Source of the DNA: CAVWNR01 sp963756525
GTDB taxonomy: Bacteria > Actinomycetota > Actinomycetes > Mycobacteriales > Jatrophihabitantaceae
Length of the DNA: 64,000 nt
Assembly: GCA_963756525.1 (NCBI GenBank)
Contig: CAVWNR010000001.1
Coordinates: 496,001-560,000, forward strand
Reading direction: 5' to 3'
Part shown: positions 35,067-43,511 of the stretch, piece after piece
How positions within the stretch are numbered: the stretch's first letter is position 1
How the letters are laid out: each line of letters opens with the position of its first letter
Program-made: the position numbers and the translations under genes
Notes under the pieces: generated by a model
Told to the model about the DNA's origin: nothing
Database searches by the model: none
Seen by the model: only the letters and a program-made list of their open reading frames with translations

Positions 35067-35134
35067 GTCGGGTCGCCTCCTGCCTGACGTGCAGGCTACG
35101 TCGGCCTGCTGACGGGCGAGGGACTCCGAACCGC

Positions 35135-35344
35135 TCAGCTCGCGGCCGGGCGGCGCGGACGGAGGCCGTCGGCGAGTTCGTCGATCCAGCGCAGCACGTC
35201 GCTGAGCCGGTACTTGACGTGCCGGCCGACGCGGAAGCCGTACGGGTCGAGGCCTCGGCTGCGCCACCAGCGCAGCGTGGCCAGCGGCACGCCGAGCAAT
35301 CGCGCCGCGTCGGCGATGCTGATCAGTCGGTCCTGTGGATCCAT
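35135..35344 (-). CDS. xis: Excisionase-type MerR-like DNA-binding protein
   Basis: The 69-residue protein is one winged helix: ISIADAARLLGVPLATLRWW, then GLDPYGFRVGRHVKYRLSDV. This is the MerR/HTH_17 fold of actinomycete element excisionases such as pSAM2 Xis. The ATG at 35344 has GGAGAGGAG about 9 nt upstream and is preferred over 35383. It lies directly upstream of int on the same strand, the standard xis-int order. Confidence 0.9.
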   Translation of the reverse strand: MDPQDRLISIADAARLLGVPLATLRWWRSRGLDPYGFRVGRHVKYRLSDVLRWIDELADGLRPRRPAAS

Positions 35345-35921
35345 GGCGGTTGTCTCCTCTCCGGTAACCGGTGCTGCTTCCACCGCTTGAAGGTGGCGAC
35401 CGGCGCATTTTGGGACGTGCCGAGCTGGTCTTTCTCAGGAACGGTCTCGGTTGGCCCGTGACGGTCTCTACCTATGCGTGCGACGCCGGGGTGCGGTGCC
35501 ATCCGTGGGACGCAGCGTCGGCTGACGTCGGCCGCCGTTGCTGTTGGCCTCCTTCGTGTTTGTCGTTACCTGTGAGGCGGCGCGCAGGGTGCAACCAATT
35601 GGCTGATCACGCCCGCCGGCCGGCCCCGGCCGCGGTGGTCGCCACGTCCCTCGTGCGACGCCGCAGTGCCATGTCTCACCCTGCCTCCACGCATTCGCCC
35701 GACCACCTCACCCGTCACCCCCCCGCGCCAGCACCACCCCAGCCCAGCACCACCCCATCGTTCACCCCCGAATACCCGCCCGAATACCCCACAATCAGCC
35801 CCAACCAATACCCCAACAACAACCACCAATACCCCACCCATTGCCAATCCACGGCACGTATGCTACGAATATCGGAAGGGCATTCGGGCGAATTACTGAA
35901 CATTATTGGTTACCGTTGGAA
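35345..35921. other. Non-coding region between xis and relaxase
   Basis: These 577 bases have no credible gene. The left part is ordinary in composition. From about 35690 the plus strand becomes C-rich and purine-poor with AT-rich patches, then changes at 35850-35921 to the most AT-rich stretch nearby. It holds the divergent promoters of xis and the relaxase and the iteron-bearing putative transfer origin. Confidence 0.5.
35700..35850 (+). other. Putative oriT with AATACCC direct repeats
   Basis: Four copies of AATACCC start at 35771, 35783, 35807 and 35828, with spacings of 12, 24 and 21, inside a strongly strand-asymmetric C-rich tract that ends 72 nt before the relaxase start. MOBF relaxases usually nick close to their own gene, at a site flanked by short direct repeats. 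I cannot identify a nic site, so this is an inference from position, repeats and composition. Confidence 0.45.
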
Positions 35922-38900
35922 ATGGTTGAGAAATTGCACGGCGGAATGAAGGTCTACCGGGGCGCGCCGGCCGGCGCACGCAATTACCTGGAGGCCGGCC
36001 GGTGCCGCGCGGACGACTACTACCTCATCGAGGGGAGCGGGGTCGCCCGGCGCTACGCCGCCGGCGCCGAACACCCGGTGCGGGAACTCGCCGGCCTGAC
36101 CGGTGAGGGGTATGAGGCGTGGGTGGCCGGGCTCGACCCGGCCACCGGCACACCCCGGGGCCGGCTGCGTAGCGACGCGAACGCGGTGCGGTTCGTCGAG
36201 GTGGTGGTGAACGGGCCGAAGTCCTGGTCGCTGGCCGCCGAGCTGCACCCCGAGGTCGCGGCGGCGTATGAGGCGGCGCAGGACCGCGCCGCGCAGGAGA
36301 TCATTGGCTGGCTCGCTCGGCATGTGACGACCCGGGTCGGGCCGCGCGGGCAGCAGGTCGCGGTGCCGGTGGAGTATCTCGAGGCGGCCGTGGTGCGGCA
36401 TTACACCTCCCGGGCCGGTGACCCGCACCGGCACCTGCACCTGCAGGTGAATGCGCGGGTGTTCGCGGCCGGGAAGTGGCGCGGCCTGGACACCGTCACG
36501 GTGCGGGAATCGCTGGCCGCCGTGAATGGCATCGGGCACGCCGCAATCACCTGTGACCCGCAATTCCGGGCCGTACTCGCCGCGCACGGCTACACGCTCA
36601 ATCGGGACGGGGAGTTGGCGCAGCTCGCGCCCTACGTCGGAGCGTTCTCGAAACGGGCCGCGCAGATCGGCCGGCATCTGGACCGCTACGAGACGGCGTG
36701 GCGGGGCGAGCATCCCGGGCAGGAGCCCGGCCCTGGGCTGCGTCGCGGCTGGGACACCCGGGCCTGGGCCGAGGCCCGCCCGGACAAGATCCGGCCACGG
36801 TCCGGCGCCGAACTGCGGGCGCGGTGGCTCGACGAACTCGCCGCGCTCGGCTACCGCGACCGCGACGTCCCCGTGCCGGTGACCGGCGTGCCTGTAGCGG
36901 CGGTGGACCGGGACCGGGTCGTCGACCTTGTGTTGGTCGAGTTGGGCGCCGCGCGGTCCGGGTGGAACGCTGCGGACGTGCGCGGCGCGGTCGAACGACA
37001 CCTGGCCGCCGGTCACGTGCTCGCCGAGCCGGCCGCCCGGGCCGAGCTGGCCGAGGACCTCACCGCCCGCGCCCTCGCGCGGTGCATGCCGCTGCTCGAC
37101 CGTCCCGGCACACCCGTGCACATCCGGGCGCTGACCAGCCAGCACGTGCTCGACGTGGAGACCGACCTGGTCGGCCGGCTCGCCGCCCGCGCCGCCGAAC
37201 CCCACCCAGGCCCAGGCCAGCCCGCCGTCGTCGCCGAGGGGCTGGACGAGGGGCTGGACGTGGGGCAGGCCGCCGCGGTCGCCGCGCTGGCCGGCGACAG
37301 CGCGCTGGTCGTCATCGAAGGCGCCGCCGGCGCGGGGAAGACCACCACCCTCGCTACGGCCCGCGACCGGCTCACCGCGCGCGGCCGGGGCATGGTCGTC
37401 GTGACCCCGACGCTGCGCGCCGCCCGGGTGGTGGAAGGCGAGACCGGCGCCGCGGCCAGCTCGGCCGCCAAGCTCGCCCACGCGCACGGCTGGCGCTGGG
37501 ACACCCACGGCGCCTGGACCCGGCTGCACCCCGGCCAGACCGACCCGGCCACCGGCGCCACCTACACCGGACCGCCGCCGGACACAACGCTGCGGGCCGG
37601 GGATCTCCTGGTCGTGGACGAGGCCGCAATGCTCGACCAGGACACCGCCCGCGCCCTGCTCACCCTCGCCGACGAGACCGGCGCCCGGGTCGCGCTTGTC
37701 GGGGACCGGCACCAGCTTCCCGCCGTCGGTCGCGGCGGTGTCCTCGACCACGCCGCCCGCTGGACCCAACCGGTCACCCTCGACGTCGCGCACCGCTTCG
37801 TCACGACCACGACCACCCCGGCCGGGCGGGAGATCACCGCCCCCGACGCCGAGTACGCCGAACTCGCTCAGCAGATGCGCACCGGTGAGGACCCCAACGG
37901 CGTCTACACCCGGCTGCAGGAACGCGGCCGGCTCGCCGTGCACCCCGACCCCGCCACCCTGCACGAGGCCGTCGCCGCGGCGGTGGTCGCCGACCGGCGC
38001 GCCGGCCGCAGCAGCTGCGTCATCGCCGCCACCCGCGAGCGGGCCGGCGAGGCGAACCAGGCCATCCGCGACGCCATGGTCACCGCCGGTCTCGTCGACG
38101 ACACCGTCACGGTGACGACTCGGGCCGGGGAGCGGATCGGCGCCGGCGACCTGGTCGCGACCCGGCGCAACGACCGCGACCTCGCCGTCGCGAACCGGGA
38201 CACCTGGACCGTCACCGCCACCCGCCCCGACGGCGCCCTCCACGTCCGGAGCCCGGCCGGGGAGCGTGTCCTGCCCGCGGCCTACGTCGTGACGAATGTC
38301 GAACTCGCCTACGCCACGACCGGGCACGGCGCGCAGGGGCTCACCGTCGACCACGCCCACCTGCTCCTGGACGAGCACACCACCGCCGCCGGCGGCTACG
38401 TCGGGCTCACCCGCGGCCGGCACACCAACACCGCCCACCTCGCCGCCGCCAGCGACGCCGAGGCCCGCGAACAGTGGACGCTCGCGTTCGGCCGGGACCG
38501 GGCCGATCTCGGCCCCGCCCACGCCCGCCACACCGCGCAGCGCGACGCCGACCGCTACACCCCGCCCCGGCCACTGAACGCCGTGCTGGCGGAGTTGCGG
38601 GAGGCGTGGCTGGCCCGCGAGCAGGCCCGGGAGCGGCTGGCCCGGCTGCGGCCCGCGCTGCGCAACGCCGAAGACGCCGCCGCCCGCCTCGCCGAACTGC
38701 AACCCGCCCTCGACCAGGCCCGCGACCGGCTCGACACCGCCCGCGCCGCCTACGACGACGCCCGGCACCGGCTCGCCGCCACCGACCAAGCCATCGCCGC
38801 CGAAACCGACCAGCACGCCGCCCCACTCCACGCCGCCTGGCAGCACGAGCGGCCCGCCGCCCACGCCGCCGCCCGGCGCATCCAGGCCGGCACCGGCCTG

Positions 38901-39494
38901 TTCGGCCGCGGCCGCCGCGACCTCACCGCCGCACGGCAGCGCCTCGACGCCTGGGCCGACCGCTGGCGGCCCATCCTCGACCGGCTCCCCGCACCACTGG
39001 CCGACCCGGCCGCGCTCGCCACCGGCTGGCACGCCGCCGCCGTGACTGACGCCCTCCACGCCCACGCCGCCGACACCGCCAACGCCGGCCACCCCGAGCA
39101 AGCCGACCAGCAAGACGCCGCCGCGCAGGCCGAGACGGCCTACACCCAGGCCCGCCGCGAACACACGTCCCTGGCCGAACAGCAGTACGTCCTCAACCTG
39201 GCCCGGCCGGAGCGGGCCGGCGAACTACGCGACCTCCTCCCGCTCGTCGAACGCCAGCTCACCACCGCCGACCACACGATCGCCCGCCTGCTCCGCGAAC
39301 CGGCCATCAGCAGCCAACCCGACCCGGCCGCGCTGCTCGCCACCGCCAAGCGCCTATGGCAACACGAGCGACAGATCCGCCGCGGCATCGACCGCACCCG
39401 CGGTGTTGGCGCCGAGCCGATCACCCGCCGCCCACCCATGCCCGAGCCCGGCTACACACCCCAGCCGGACCGCGGACCCAGCATCGGCCGTTGA
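35922..39494 (+). CDS. MOBF (TrwC/TraI-type) conjugative relaxase-helicase
   Basis: The 1,190-residue protein has an N-terminal TrwC relaxase domain with the three-histidine metal motif HRHLHLQVN near residues 168-176. An SF1 RecD-like helicase follows, with Walker A GAAGAGKT near 467-474, a DEAA Walker B, VGDRHQLP and late motifs TGHGAQGLTVD and YVGLTRGR. The last 350 residues are a long Ala/Arg-rich helical region likely to form coiled coils. It nicks and unwinds the element for transfer. The ATG at 35922 is favoured over the TTG at 35841 and the ATG at 35946. No clear ribosome site decides it. Confidence 0.92.
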   Translation: MVEKLHGGMKVYRGAPAGARNYLEAGRCRADDYYLIEGSGVARRYAAGAEHPVRELAGLTGEGYEAWVAGLDPATGTPRGRLRSDANAVRFVEVVVNGPKSWSLAAELHPEVAAAYEAAQDRAAQEIIGWLARHVTTRVGPRGQQVAVPVEYLEAAVVRHYTSRAGDPHRHLHLQVNARVFAAGKWRGLDTVTVRESLAAVNGIGHAAITCDPQFRAVLAAHGYTLNRDGELAQLAPYVGAFSKRAAQIGRHLDRYETAWRGEHPGQEPGPGLRRGWDTRAWAEARPDKIRPRSGAELRARWLDELAALGYRDRDVPVPVTGVPVAAVDRDRVVDLVLVELGAARSGWNAADVRGAVERHLAAGHVLAEPAARAELAEDLTARALARCMPLLDRPGTPVHIRALTSQHVLDVETDLVGRLAARAAEPHPGPGQPAVVAEGLDEGLDVGQAAAVAALAGDSALVVIEGAAGAGKTTTLATARDRLTARGRGMVVVTPTLRAARVVEGETGAAASSAAKLAHAHGWRWDTHGAWTRLHPGQTDPATGATYTGPPPDTTLRAGDLLVVDEAAMLDQDTARALLTLADETGARVALVGDRHQLPAVGRGGVLDHAARWTQPVTLDVAHRFVTTTTTPAGREITAPDAEYAELAQQMRTGEDPNGVYTRLQERGRLAVHPDPATLHEAVAAAVVADRRAGRSSCVIAATRERAGEANQAIRDAMVTAGLVDDTVTVTTRAGERIGAGDLVATRRNDRDLAVANRDTWTVTATRPDGALHVRSPAGERVLPAAYVVTNVELAYATTGHGAQGLTVDHAHLLLDEHTTAAGGYVGLTRGRHTNTAHLAAASDAEAREQWTLAFGRDRADLGPAHARHTAQRDADRYTPPRPLNAVLAELREAWLAREQARERLARLRPALRNAEDAAARLAELQPALDQARDRLDTARAAYDDARHRLAATDQAIAAETDQHAAPLHAAWQHERPAAHAAARRIQAGTGLFGRGRRDLTAARQRLDAWADRWRPILDRLPAPLADPAALATGWHAAAVTDALHAHAADTANAGHPEQADQQDAAAQAETAYTQARREHTSLAEQQYVLNLARPERAGELRDLLPLVERQLTTADHTIARLLREPAISSQPDPAALLATAKRLWQHERQIRRGIDRTRGVGAEPITRRPPMPEPGYTPQPDRGPSIGR

Positions 39495-40091
39495 ACAGCT
39501 CTCGGCGTACGAGCGATCATGTTCAGGTCCGGACTGGACGCTGAATGCATCGGCCGCAACGTTCGCGAATGTTGGGACGGTCGTGCTGAGGGCCGCCAAG
39601 AACCGAGTGATCGTCACTGGCGGGTGGCGGAAGGCAGCGGTCTCGCGCATCAGGGTGGCGACGACGGTGTCGGCGTCTTCGCCGAGCAGCCGCACCAGGA
39701 AGCTGTCGGGATGAACGATCTCGATGCCGTGGACTGCGGCGGCCTCCTCCGGAAAATCCTTCACGTTGAAAGTCACGACCGTGTCGGCACCGCCCCGGAC
39801 CGCCGCGGCGAGAACATGCCGGTCCTTGGGATCGCAACCCATCTGCTCGATCAGCTCGTTGAAGTCGTCGATCAGCGCCTCCGTGCCGAAGGCTTCGCGC
39901 ATCATGCCGACCCGGCGACGCGCCTGCTCGGGCGCAACGCCGACCTTCGGGAGAGTGCGCTGCACCTCGCCGAGGATCGGCTCGGACCACAACGGCTGGA
40001 ACAAGCCGGCCTCGCCGAGCCAGAGCAGCGTCGTCGCGAGCCTGATCGGGACGAGCGCACACGCGGCGAGGATGGGAACGCGACCGCTCAC
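39354..40091 (-). CDS. PIN-domain protein, toxin-like, with changed first acidic residue
   Basis: Residues 5-150 match a VapC-like PIN domain (VPILAACALVP, LWSEPILGEVQRTL, CDPKDRHVLAAAV, ADTVVTFNVKDFP). The first metal-binding aspartate, normally in a DACVL context, is alanine here (AACAL), so nuclease activity may be lost. About 60 C-terminal residues after FSVQSGPEH are not PIN-like and lie antisense to the relaxase 3' end for 141 bp. The natural stop may have been lost. The GTG start overlaps the antitoxin stop. Confidence 0.8.
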   Translation of the reverse strand: MSGRVPILAACALVPIRLATTLLWLGEAGLFQPLWSEPILGEVQRTLPKVGVAPEQARRRVGMMREAFGTEALIDDFNELIEQMGCDPKDRHVLAAAVRGGADTVVTFNVKDFPEEAAAVHGIEIVHPDSFLVRLLGEDADTVVATLMRETAAFRHPPVTITRFLAALSTTVPTFANVAADAFSVQSGPEHDRSYAESCSTADAGSAVRLGCVAGLGHGWAAGDRLGANTAGAVDAAADLSLVLP

Positions 40092-40498
40092 CGGGTGTTG
40101 ATCACACGATCAGGTGGCGTGCCTTCGTCGATCTCCTGGGCGAGACCGCGCAACGCCGCCCGCCGGCGGGCGGCACGGTCCGCTCGATAGCGCGCCAGTT
40201 CCGACACGGCGATTCGACGGTGGACGCCGCCGCCCTCGGCCGCCAGCTCGCCACGGTCGATGAGCCGCACGACGGTCATCCGGCTGACACCGAGCAGGTC
40301 GGCGGCCTTTTGGGTGCTGATCACGGTGCCGGACGGCAGCACCACCGCCTCGGCGCTCGACTCCAAGACGTCCACGAGGCGTAGAAAAGCATCACGTGCT
40401 GAACCCGGCACGTCGACCGAGTCGTCCGACTCGCGAAACACCCGGTCAAGCGCGGCCCGTAGGCGTTGCGCCTGGTCATGTGCTATCGCCCCAGCCAT
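40088..40498 (-). CDS. Antitoxin with excisionase-type helix-turn-helix
   Basis: The 136-residue product has a MerR/excisionase-like DNA-binding segment (STQKAADLLGVSRMTVVRL...GVHRRIAVSEL) in its second half and a helical N-terminal part. HTH_17 proteins of this type are found directly upstream of PIN-domain genes. The stop overlaps the PIN gene start as GTGA, so the pair is translationally coupled. The ATG at 40498 is chosen for the family-like start; upstream residues of the longer frame are Arg/Ser-rich. Confidence 0.82.
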   Translation of the reverse strand: MAGAIAHDQAQRLRAALDRVFRESDDSVDVPGSARDAFLRLVDVLESSAEAVVLPSGTVISTQKAADLLGVSRMTVVRLIDRGELAAEGGGVHRRIAVSELARYRADRAARRRAALRGLAQEIDEGTPPDRVINTR

Positions 40499-40668
40499 GC
40501 GGCAAGCATACGGGGAAACGCTCAAAACGCACACTCGTCGGCCGCGGCTGATCATAGACGAGCGCGGCGACCTTGGCATGGCTTCGGTTCACGCGTGGCT
40601 CGACCAACCATCCGACGTGCGGCCAGATGGGGACGTTGTTCGTGGTTCACAGTCATGCGTTGAGCGGG

Positions 40669-41178
40669 TCATCGATCGTCGGCTTGCTGGGCCGCGAGCT
40701 GGTGCAGCTCGGGTAGCGCGACGAGATCCTTGGCGCGGGCGGCGGTCTCCTTGCTCAGGATCACGTCCTCGATCGCGGCGACCTGGATCGTGACGCTGCC
40801 GACGGTGTGTGGTTCGGCGCGGGTGATCAGGTCGTCGTAGCCGTGCGGGAACCCGGCTGGCTCAAAGGTCAGATCGAGGTCGCCGTGTGGGCTGCGGAGG
40901 TTGAGCATCTTCATGCCGCGCAGCGCTTCGGCCGACGTGTCGAACGGGAGACCCTCAGGTAGTTCGTCGACGCGGATACCAGCCCCGAGCTCACGCAGTG
41001 CCGCAGCCAGCTGGCGCAGGTTCTCGTCGGTGGTCTGCGGGGTGACGTCCATGTCCTGGGTCGGTCGGGTGGCACCATGCAGGTTTGCTGCATAGCCGCC
41101 GATCAAGACGTACTCAACGTGGTGCCGGTCGAGTATTTCGGCGATCGTTTCCGGGTGTAGCGCGGGCGGAGCGCTCAC
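40669..41178 (-). CDS. Nucleotidyltransferase of the AbiEii/DUF6036 type
   Basis: The 169-residue protein has the minimal nucleotidyltransferase motif GGYAANLHGATRPTQDMDV (the GG pair and the D-x-D metal site) and a C-terminal SKETAARAKDLVAL segment found in AbiEii-type and DUF6036 proteins. Such enzymes are toxins or defence components in some toxin-antitoxin systems. The GTG start overlaps the stop of the XRE regulator by 4 nt, so the two form a coupled pair. Confidence 0.82.
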   Translation of the reverse strand: MSAPPALHPETIAEILDRHHVEYVLIGGYAANLHGATRPTQDMDVTPQTTDENLRQLAAALRELGAGIRVDELPEGLPFDTSAEALRGMKMLNLRSPHGDLDLTFEPAGFPHGYDDLITRAEPHTVGSVTIQVAAIEDVILSKETAARAKDLVALPELHQLAAQQADDR

Positions 41179-41531
41179 TGGGCAGACGTCCCGGCGCGGA
41201 GCTTGTCAAGGAACGTGTCGAGGTCGCGCTGCCGCGCCTGGCGTTGCGTGGGGGTCAGCCGGGCCATGGTGGCGTCGAGGATGTCGTCGTGGTTGTCGTA
41301 CGGCTCGAGCTGCACCCGCGGTTCCAGATCGGCGCCGGCGAGGATCTTGCACAGCAGCGGCCAGGACGGCTGCCGCCGACCGGACTCGATTTCGGCGATT
41401 GTGGGCTGCCGGACACCGGCGAGCTCGGCAAGCTGGCGCTGGCTGAGGTTCCGTTTTAGCCGGGCAAGCTTGATCAGCGCGCCGGGCACTCGTTCGACGT
41501 TGCGCTGCGTGGTTGGACCCATCGTGGCCAT
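41175..41531 (-). CDS. XRE-family HTH regulator paired with nucleotidyltransferase
   Basis: The protein has a Cro/C1 helix-turn-helix (LSQRQLAELAGVRQPTIAEI) and a C-terminal region that probably contacts the partner. Of the ATG codons at 41540, 41531 and 41522, 41531 fits best. A TATCAT box (41544-41539) ends 7 nt before it, so the message may be leaderless, while 41540 lies inside that box. It is likely the antitoxin/autorepressor of the pair. Confidence 0.82.
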   Translation of the reverse strand: MATMGPTTQRNVERVPGALIKLARLKRNLSQRQLAELAGVRQPTIAEIESGRRQPSWPLLCKILAGADLEPRVQLEPYDNHDDILDATMARLTPTQRQARQRDLDTFLDKLRAGTSAQ

Positions 41532-41540
41532 ACCCCGCAT

Positions 41541-41558
41541 GATACGAGATGCCGTATC
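41541..41558. promoter_or_regulatory. Inverted repeat operator over XRE promoter
   Basis: GATAC (41541-41545) and GTATC (41554-41558) form an inverted repeat with an 8-nt spacer that overlaps the TATCAT -10 box of the XRE gene. The size fits one XRE dimer and predicts autorepression. There is no other match nearby. Confidence 0.55.
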
Positions 41559-41961
41559 GATGCGCTAGCGCAATGGACAGCTGGAGTCACTGCCACTCGA
41601 GCTGCCACCCGTTGGTAATCAACCGGCGCCCGGGTTCCAGCGTCACGAGCTAGCGCCGCTATCGGCATCGGGGCGCCACGCGATTCGACGGCGACTCGCG
41701 AGCCAGATGCTATTCCGCCTTGCGGCAGATGCGGATGAGTTCGCGCCGCGTGGGCATGCATAAAGTTTGCAGTCCGGCCGCCTGGTCGTCGTGAATGTCG
41801 GACGCGGAGCGGCGCCATGGCTCGCGGGCGGGGGGTGATCATGACATTGGCCCGAAAGCGGATCCGCGGGACGAATGATCACCGGCATAAGCGCCGATGA
41901 GCGCGGAGCGCGCTGTCAGCGTCGTTGCCGTGCGAGTTGTGCCCGTCGGGCTCGTCCGCCC
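41559..41961. other. Island stretch without a recognisable gene
   Basis: About 400 bases between the XRE promoter and the phosphotransferase fragment. Short frames exist on both strands but are Arg/Pro-rich, lack ribosome sites and match nothing. GTGATCAT (41835-41842) and its complement (41875-41882) form an 8-bp inverted repeat 32 nt apart, of unknown meaning. Confidence 0.4.
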
Positions 41962-42109
41962 TCACAGCCGGGATCTGAGGACGGCGACCTCGGGCGATGG
42001 GTCGAAGCCGTGCTCGATCAGCCAGCGGACCGCCCCGAGGCTTCGCAAGGACCACCACGCGCGGATCACGTCAAGGTCAACCTCGGTGCCGTAGCCGGCG
42101 GCGACGTCG
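41962..42109 (-). pseudogene. C-terminal fragment of a phosphotransferase gene
   Basis: The minus strand encodes DVAAGYGTEVDLDVIRAWWS and then LRSLGAVRWLIEHGFDPSPE before a TGA at 41964. This is the C-terminus of aminoglycoside/choline kinase-type phosphotransferases. Similarity starts abruptly near 42109. The N-terminal part of the same kind of protein lies at 45476-45754 on the same strand, so the two pieces appear to be the ends of one gene whose middle was replaced by about 3.4 kb of other DNA. Confidence 0.7.
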
Positions 42110-42112
42110 CGG

Positions 42113-42307
42113 GTGGTGCTGGGCAACTTCTCCGATCAGGGACCGTGCCGGCGCAAGACCCGCCGCCCACCCAGCTCGGCGGCGTTGGCCGAGGCGCGGT
42201 GGATCCGCCGCACCCGGGCCGGCGAGGACGGGCAGGAGGTGGTGGTCGACTTCGCCCGCTATGCCGCGCAAGCCCGACCGCTGGACACCGAGGCGGGCCA
42301 GCCGTGA
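42113..42307 (+). pseudogene. Possible istA 3' remnant
   Basis: A 64-codon frame ending GQEVVVDFARYAAQARPL overlaps the istB GTG start as GTGA, the normal istA-istB coupling. No integrase-core motif remains and I do not recognise the rest of the peptide, so the assignment rests on position alone. Confidence 0.3.
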
Positions 42308-43154
42308 GCCGCGCCCAGACCCGCCCAGCCACGGACGTCGCGGTGGACGCGCCGATGAGCAGCGGGGAGGCCGAGACCTATCAGCGGCTGCGCGCGCATC
42401 TGGCCGCGCTGCGGCTGCCCGCCGCGGCCGAGGCGCTCACCGCGGTGCTCGACCAGGCCCGCGACGAAGAGTTGTCGGTGATCGCGGCGATGGAACGGCT
42501 GCTCGCCGTGGAGGCCGACGCGGTGCAGGCGCGGCGACTGGCCTCCCGGCTGCGCTTCGCCTGCCTACCCGCACCCTACGAATTGGCCCAGTTCGACTTC
42601 ACCGCGCAGCCCGGGGTGGACGAGAAGCTGGTCCGCGAGCTGGCCTCGCTGCGCTTCCTCGACGACGCCGGCAACGTGTTGCTGATCGGCCCGCCGGGCA
42701 CCGGGAAGTCGATGCTGGCCATAGCCCTCGCCCGGATCGCCGCCGAGGCAGGGCATCGGGTCTACTTCACCACCGCCGAGGACCTGGCCAAACGCTGCCG
42801 CAAAGCCAGCCTGGAAGGCCGGTGGGCCACCGCGATGCGGTTCTTCGCCGGTCCCCGGCTGCTGGTGATCGACGAGTTCGCCTACGCCCGCGGGCGGCCG
42901 GACCCGGAGGCGAACACCGCGCTGTTCGAGGTCATCTCCCGCCGCTACCTGCGCTCGTCGACGATCGTGACCAGTCATGCCGGCATCGCCTCGTGGGCCG
43001 AGCGGCTGGGCGATCCGATGCTGGCCGCGGCCTTATTGGACCGTTTGCTGCATCGCGGGGTGATCATGGGCATTGACGGGCCTCGTATCGGATGCGCGCC
43101 CACCAACAGCGCACCGAACAACTACGCCGCGCGCTGCACCCGGACCGGGCATGA
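42304..43154 (+). pseudogene. istB: istB-type transposition helper ATPase, frameshifted
   Basis: About 260 residues match IstB: the AALRLPAAAEAL start, Walker A GPPGTGKS, Walker B LLVIDEFAY, SRRYLRSSTIVTSHAGIASW, and LLDRLLHRGVIM. At about 43080 the frame breaks. The expected C-terminus SYRMRAHQQRTEQLRRALHP is in another frame and ends at a TGA at 43154; one missing base in the GGGCCTCG run explains it. A sequencing error cannot be ruled out. Confidence 0.82.
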
Positions 43155-43402
43155 CAGCGCAGCAGGCGTGCGCCCGCTGCGGCCGGGCGATCACCGTCAC
43201 CAGCCGCAACCCGAACCGGCGCTACTGCTCCTCCCGCTGCCGCACCGCCGCCTGGCACACCCGCCGCCGCCCGGCACGCGACGTCCAGCACGCCGCGAAC
43301 GGCGTGCAACACTGCCCGCACTGCCACCGCGAAGTGGCCGTGATCGCGATCGTCGTGCCATGCCAGGCCGCGCAAGTACGGACTCCGCCTGCCCCGCCGT
43401 GA
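43151..43402 (+). CDS. Small zinc-motif protein coupled to istB
   Basis: An 83-residue frame starts with an ATG that overlaps the unshifted istB stop as ATGA. It holds three cysteine pairs: CARC, YCSSRC and CPHCH, spaced like one or two small zinc knuckles. It is basic in the middle, so nucleic-acid binding is plausible. If istB is broken, coupled translation of this gene would be lost. Confidence 0.6.
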   Translation: MTAQQACARCGRAITVTSRNPNRRYCSSRCRTAAWHTRRRPARDVQHAANGVQHCPHCHREVAVIAIVVPCQAAQVRTPPAPP

Positions 43403-43476
43403 GCAGGTGAGTCAGGCGCACTCACGCGCCCAAGGCGAATCCTCGGCGGGAACTCGCGAAGGAGTGGCCAAGCGCT

Positions 43477-43505
43477 TGACAGTCTAGTTATCGAGAGGTA
43501 ACTAT
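43477..43505 (+). promoter_or_regulatory. Promoter with embedded palindromic operator for ArsR-MFS genes
   Basis: TTGACA (43477-43482) and TAACTA (43500-43505) are separated by exactly 17 nt. The inverted repeat TAGTTA (43486-43491) / TAACTA (43500-43505) lies between and over the -10 box. The start ATG at 43512 is 6 nt after the -10, so transcription probably begins at the A of the ATG. The layout predicts repression by the first gene product. Confidence 0.75.
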
Positions 43506-43511
43506 CGAGAG

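Larger units (their letters stand above)
42113..43402 (+). mobile_element. IS21-type element remnant (istB with flanking ORFs)
   Basis: A frameshifted istB, a short upstream ORF that may be the end of istA, and a small zinc-motif gene coupled to istB form the recognisable remains of an IS21-family unit. I cannot find terminal inverted repeats or a transposase catalytic domain. It abuts the break in the phosphotransferase gene. Confidence 0.6.

Noticed and set aside
35910..39164. A 1,084-residue open frame antisense to the relaxase
   Set aside because: It is a codon-bias shadow: Gly/Val/Arg-rich, no motif, and it lies wholly under a gene with clear relaxase and helicase motifs.
41474..41842. 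A 122-residue minus-strand ORF
   Set aside because: It overlaps the XRE promoter and gene, is Arg/Pro/Ala-rich, and has no ribosome site or family match.
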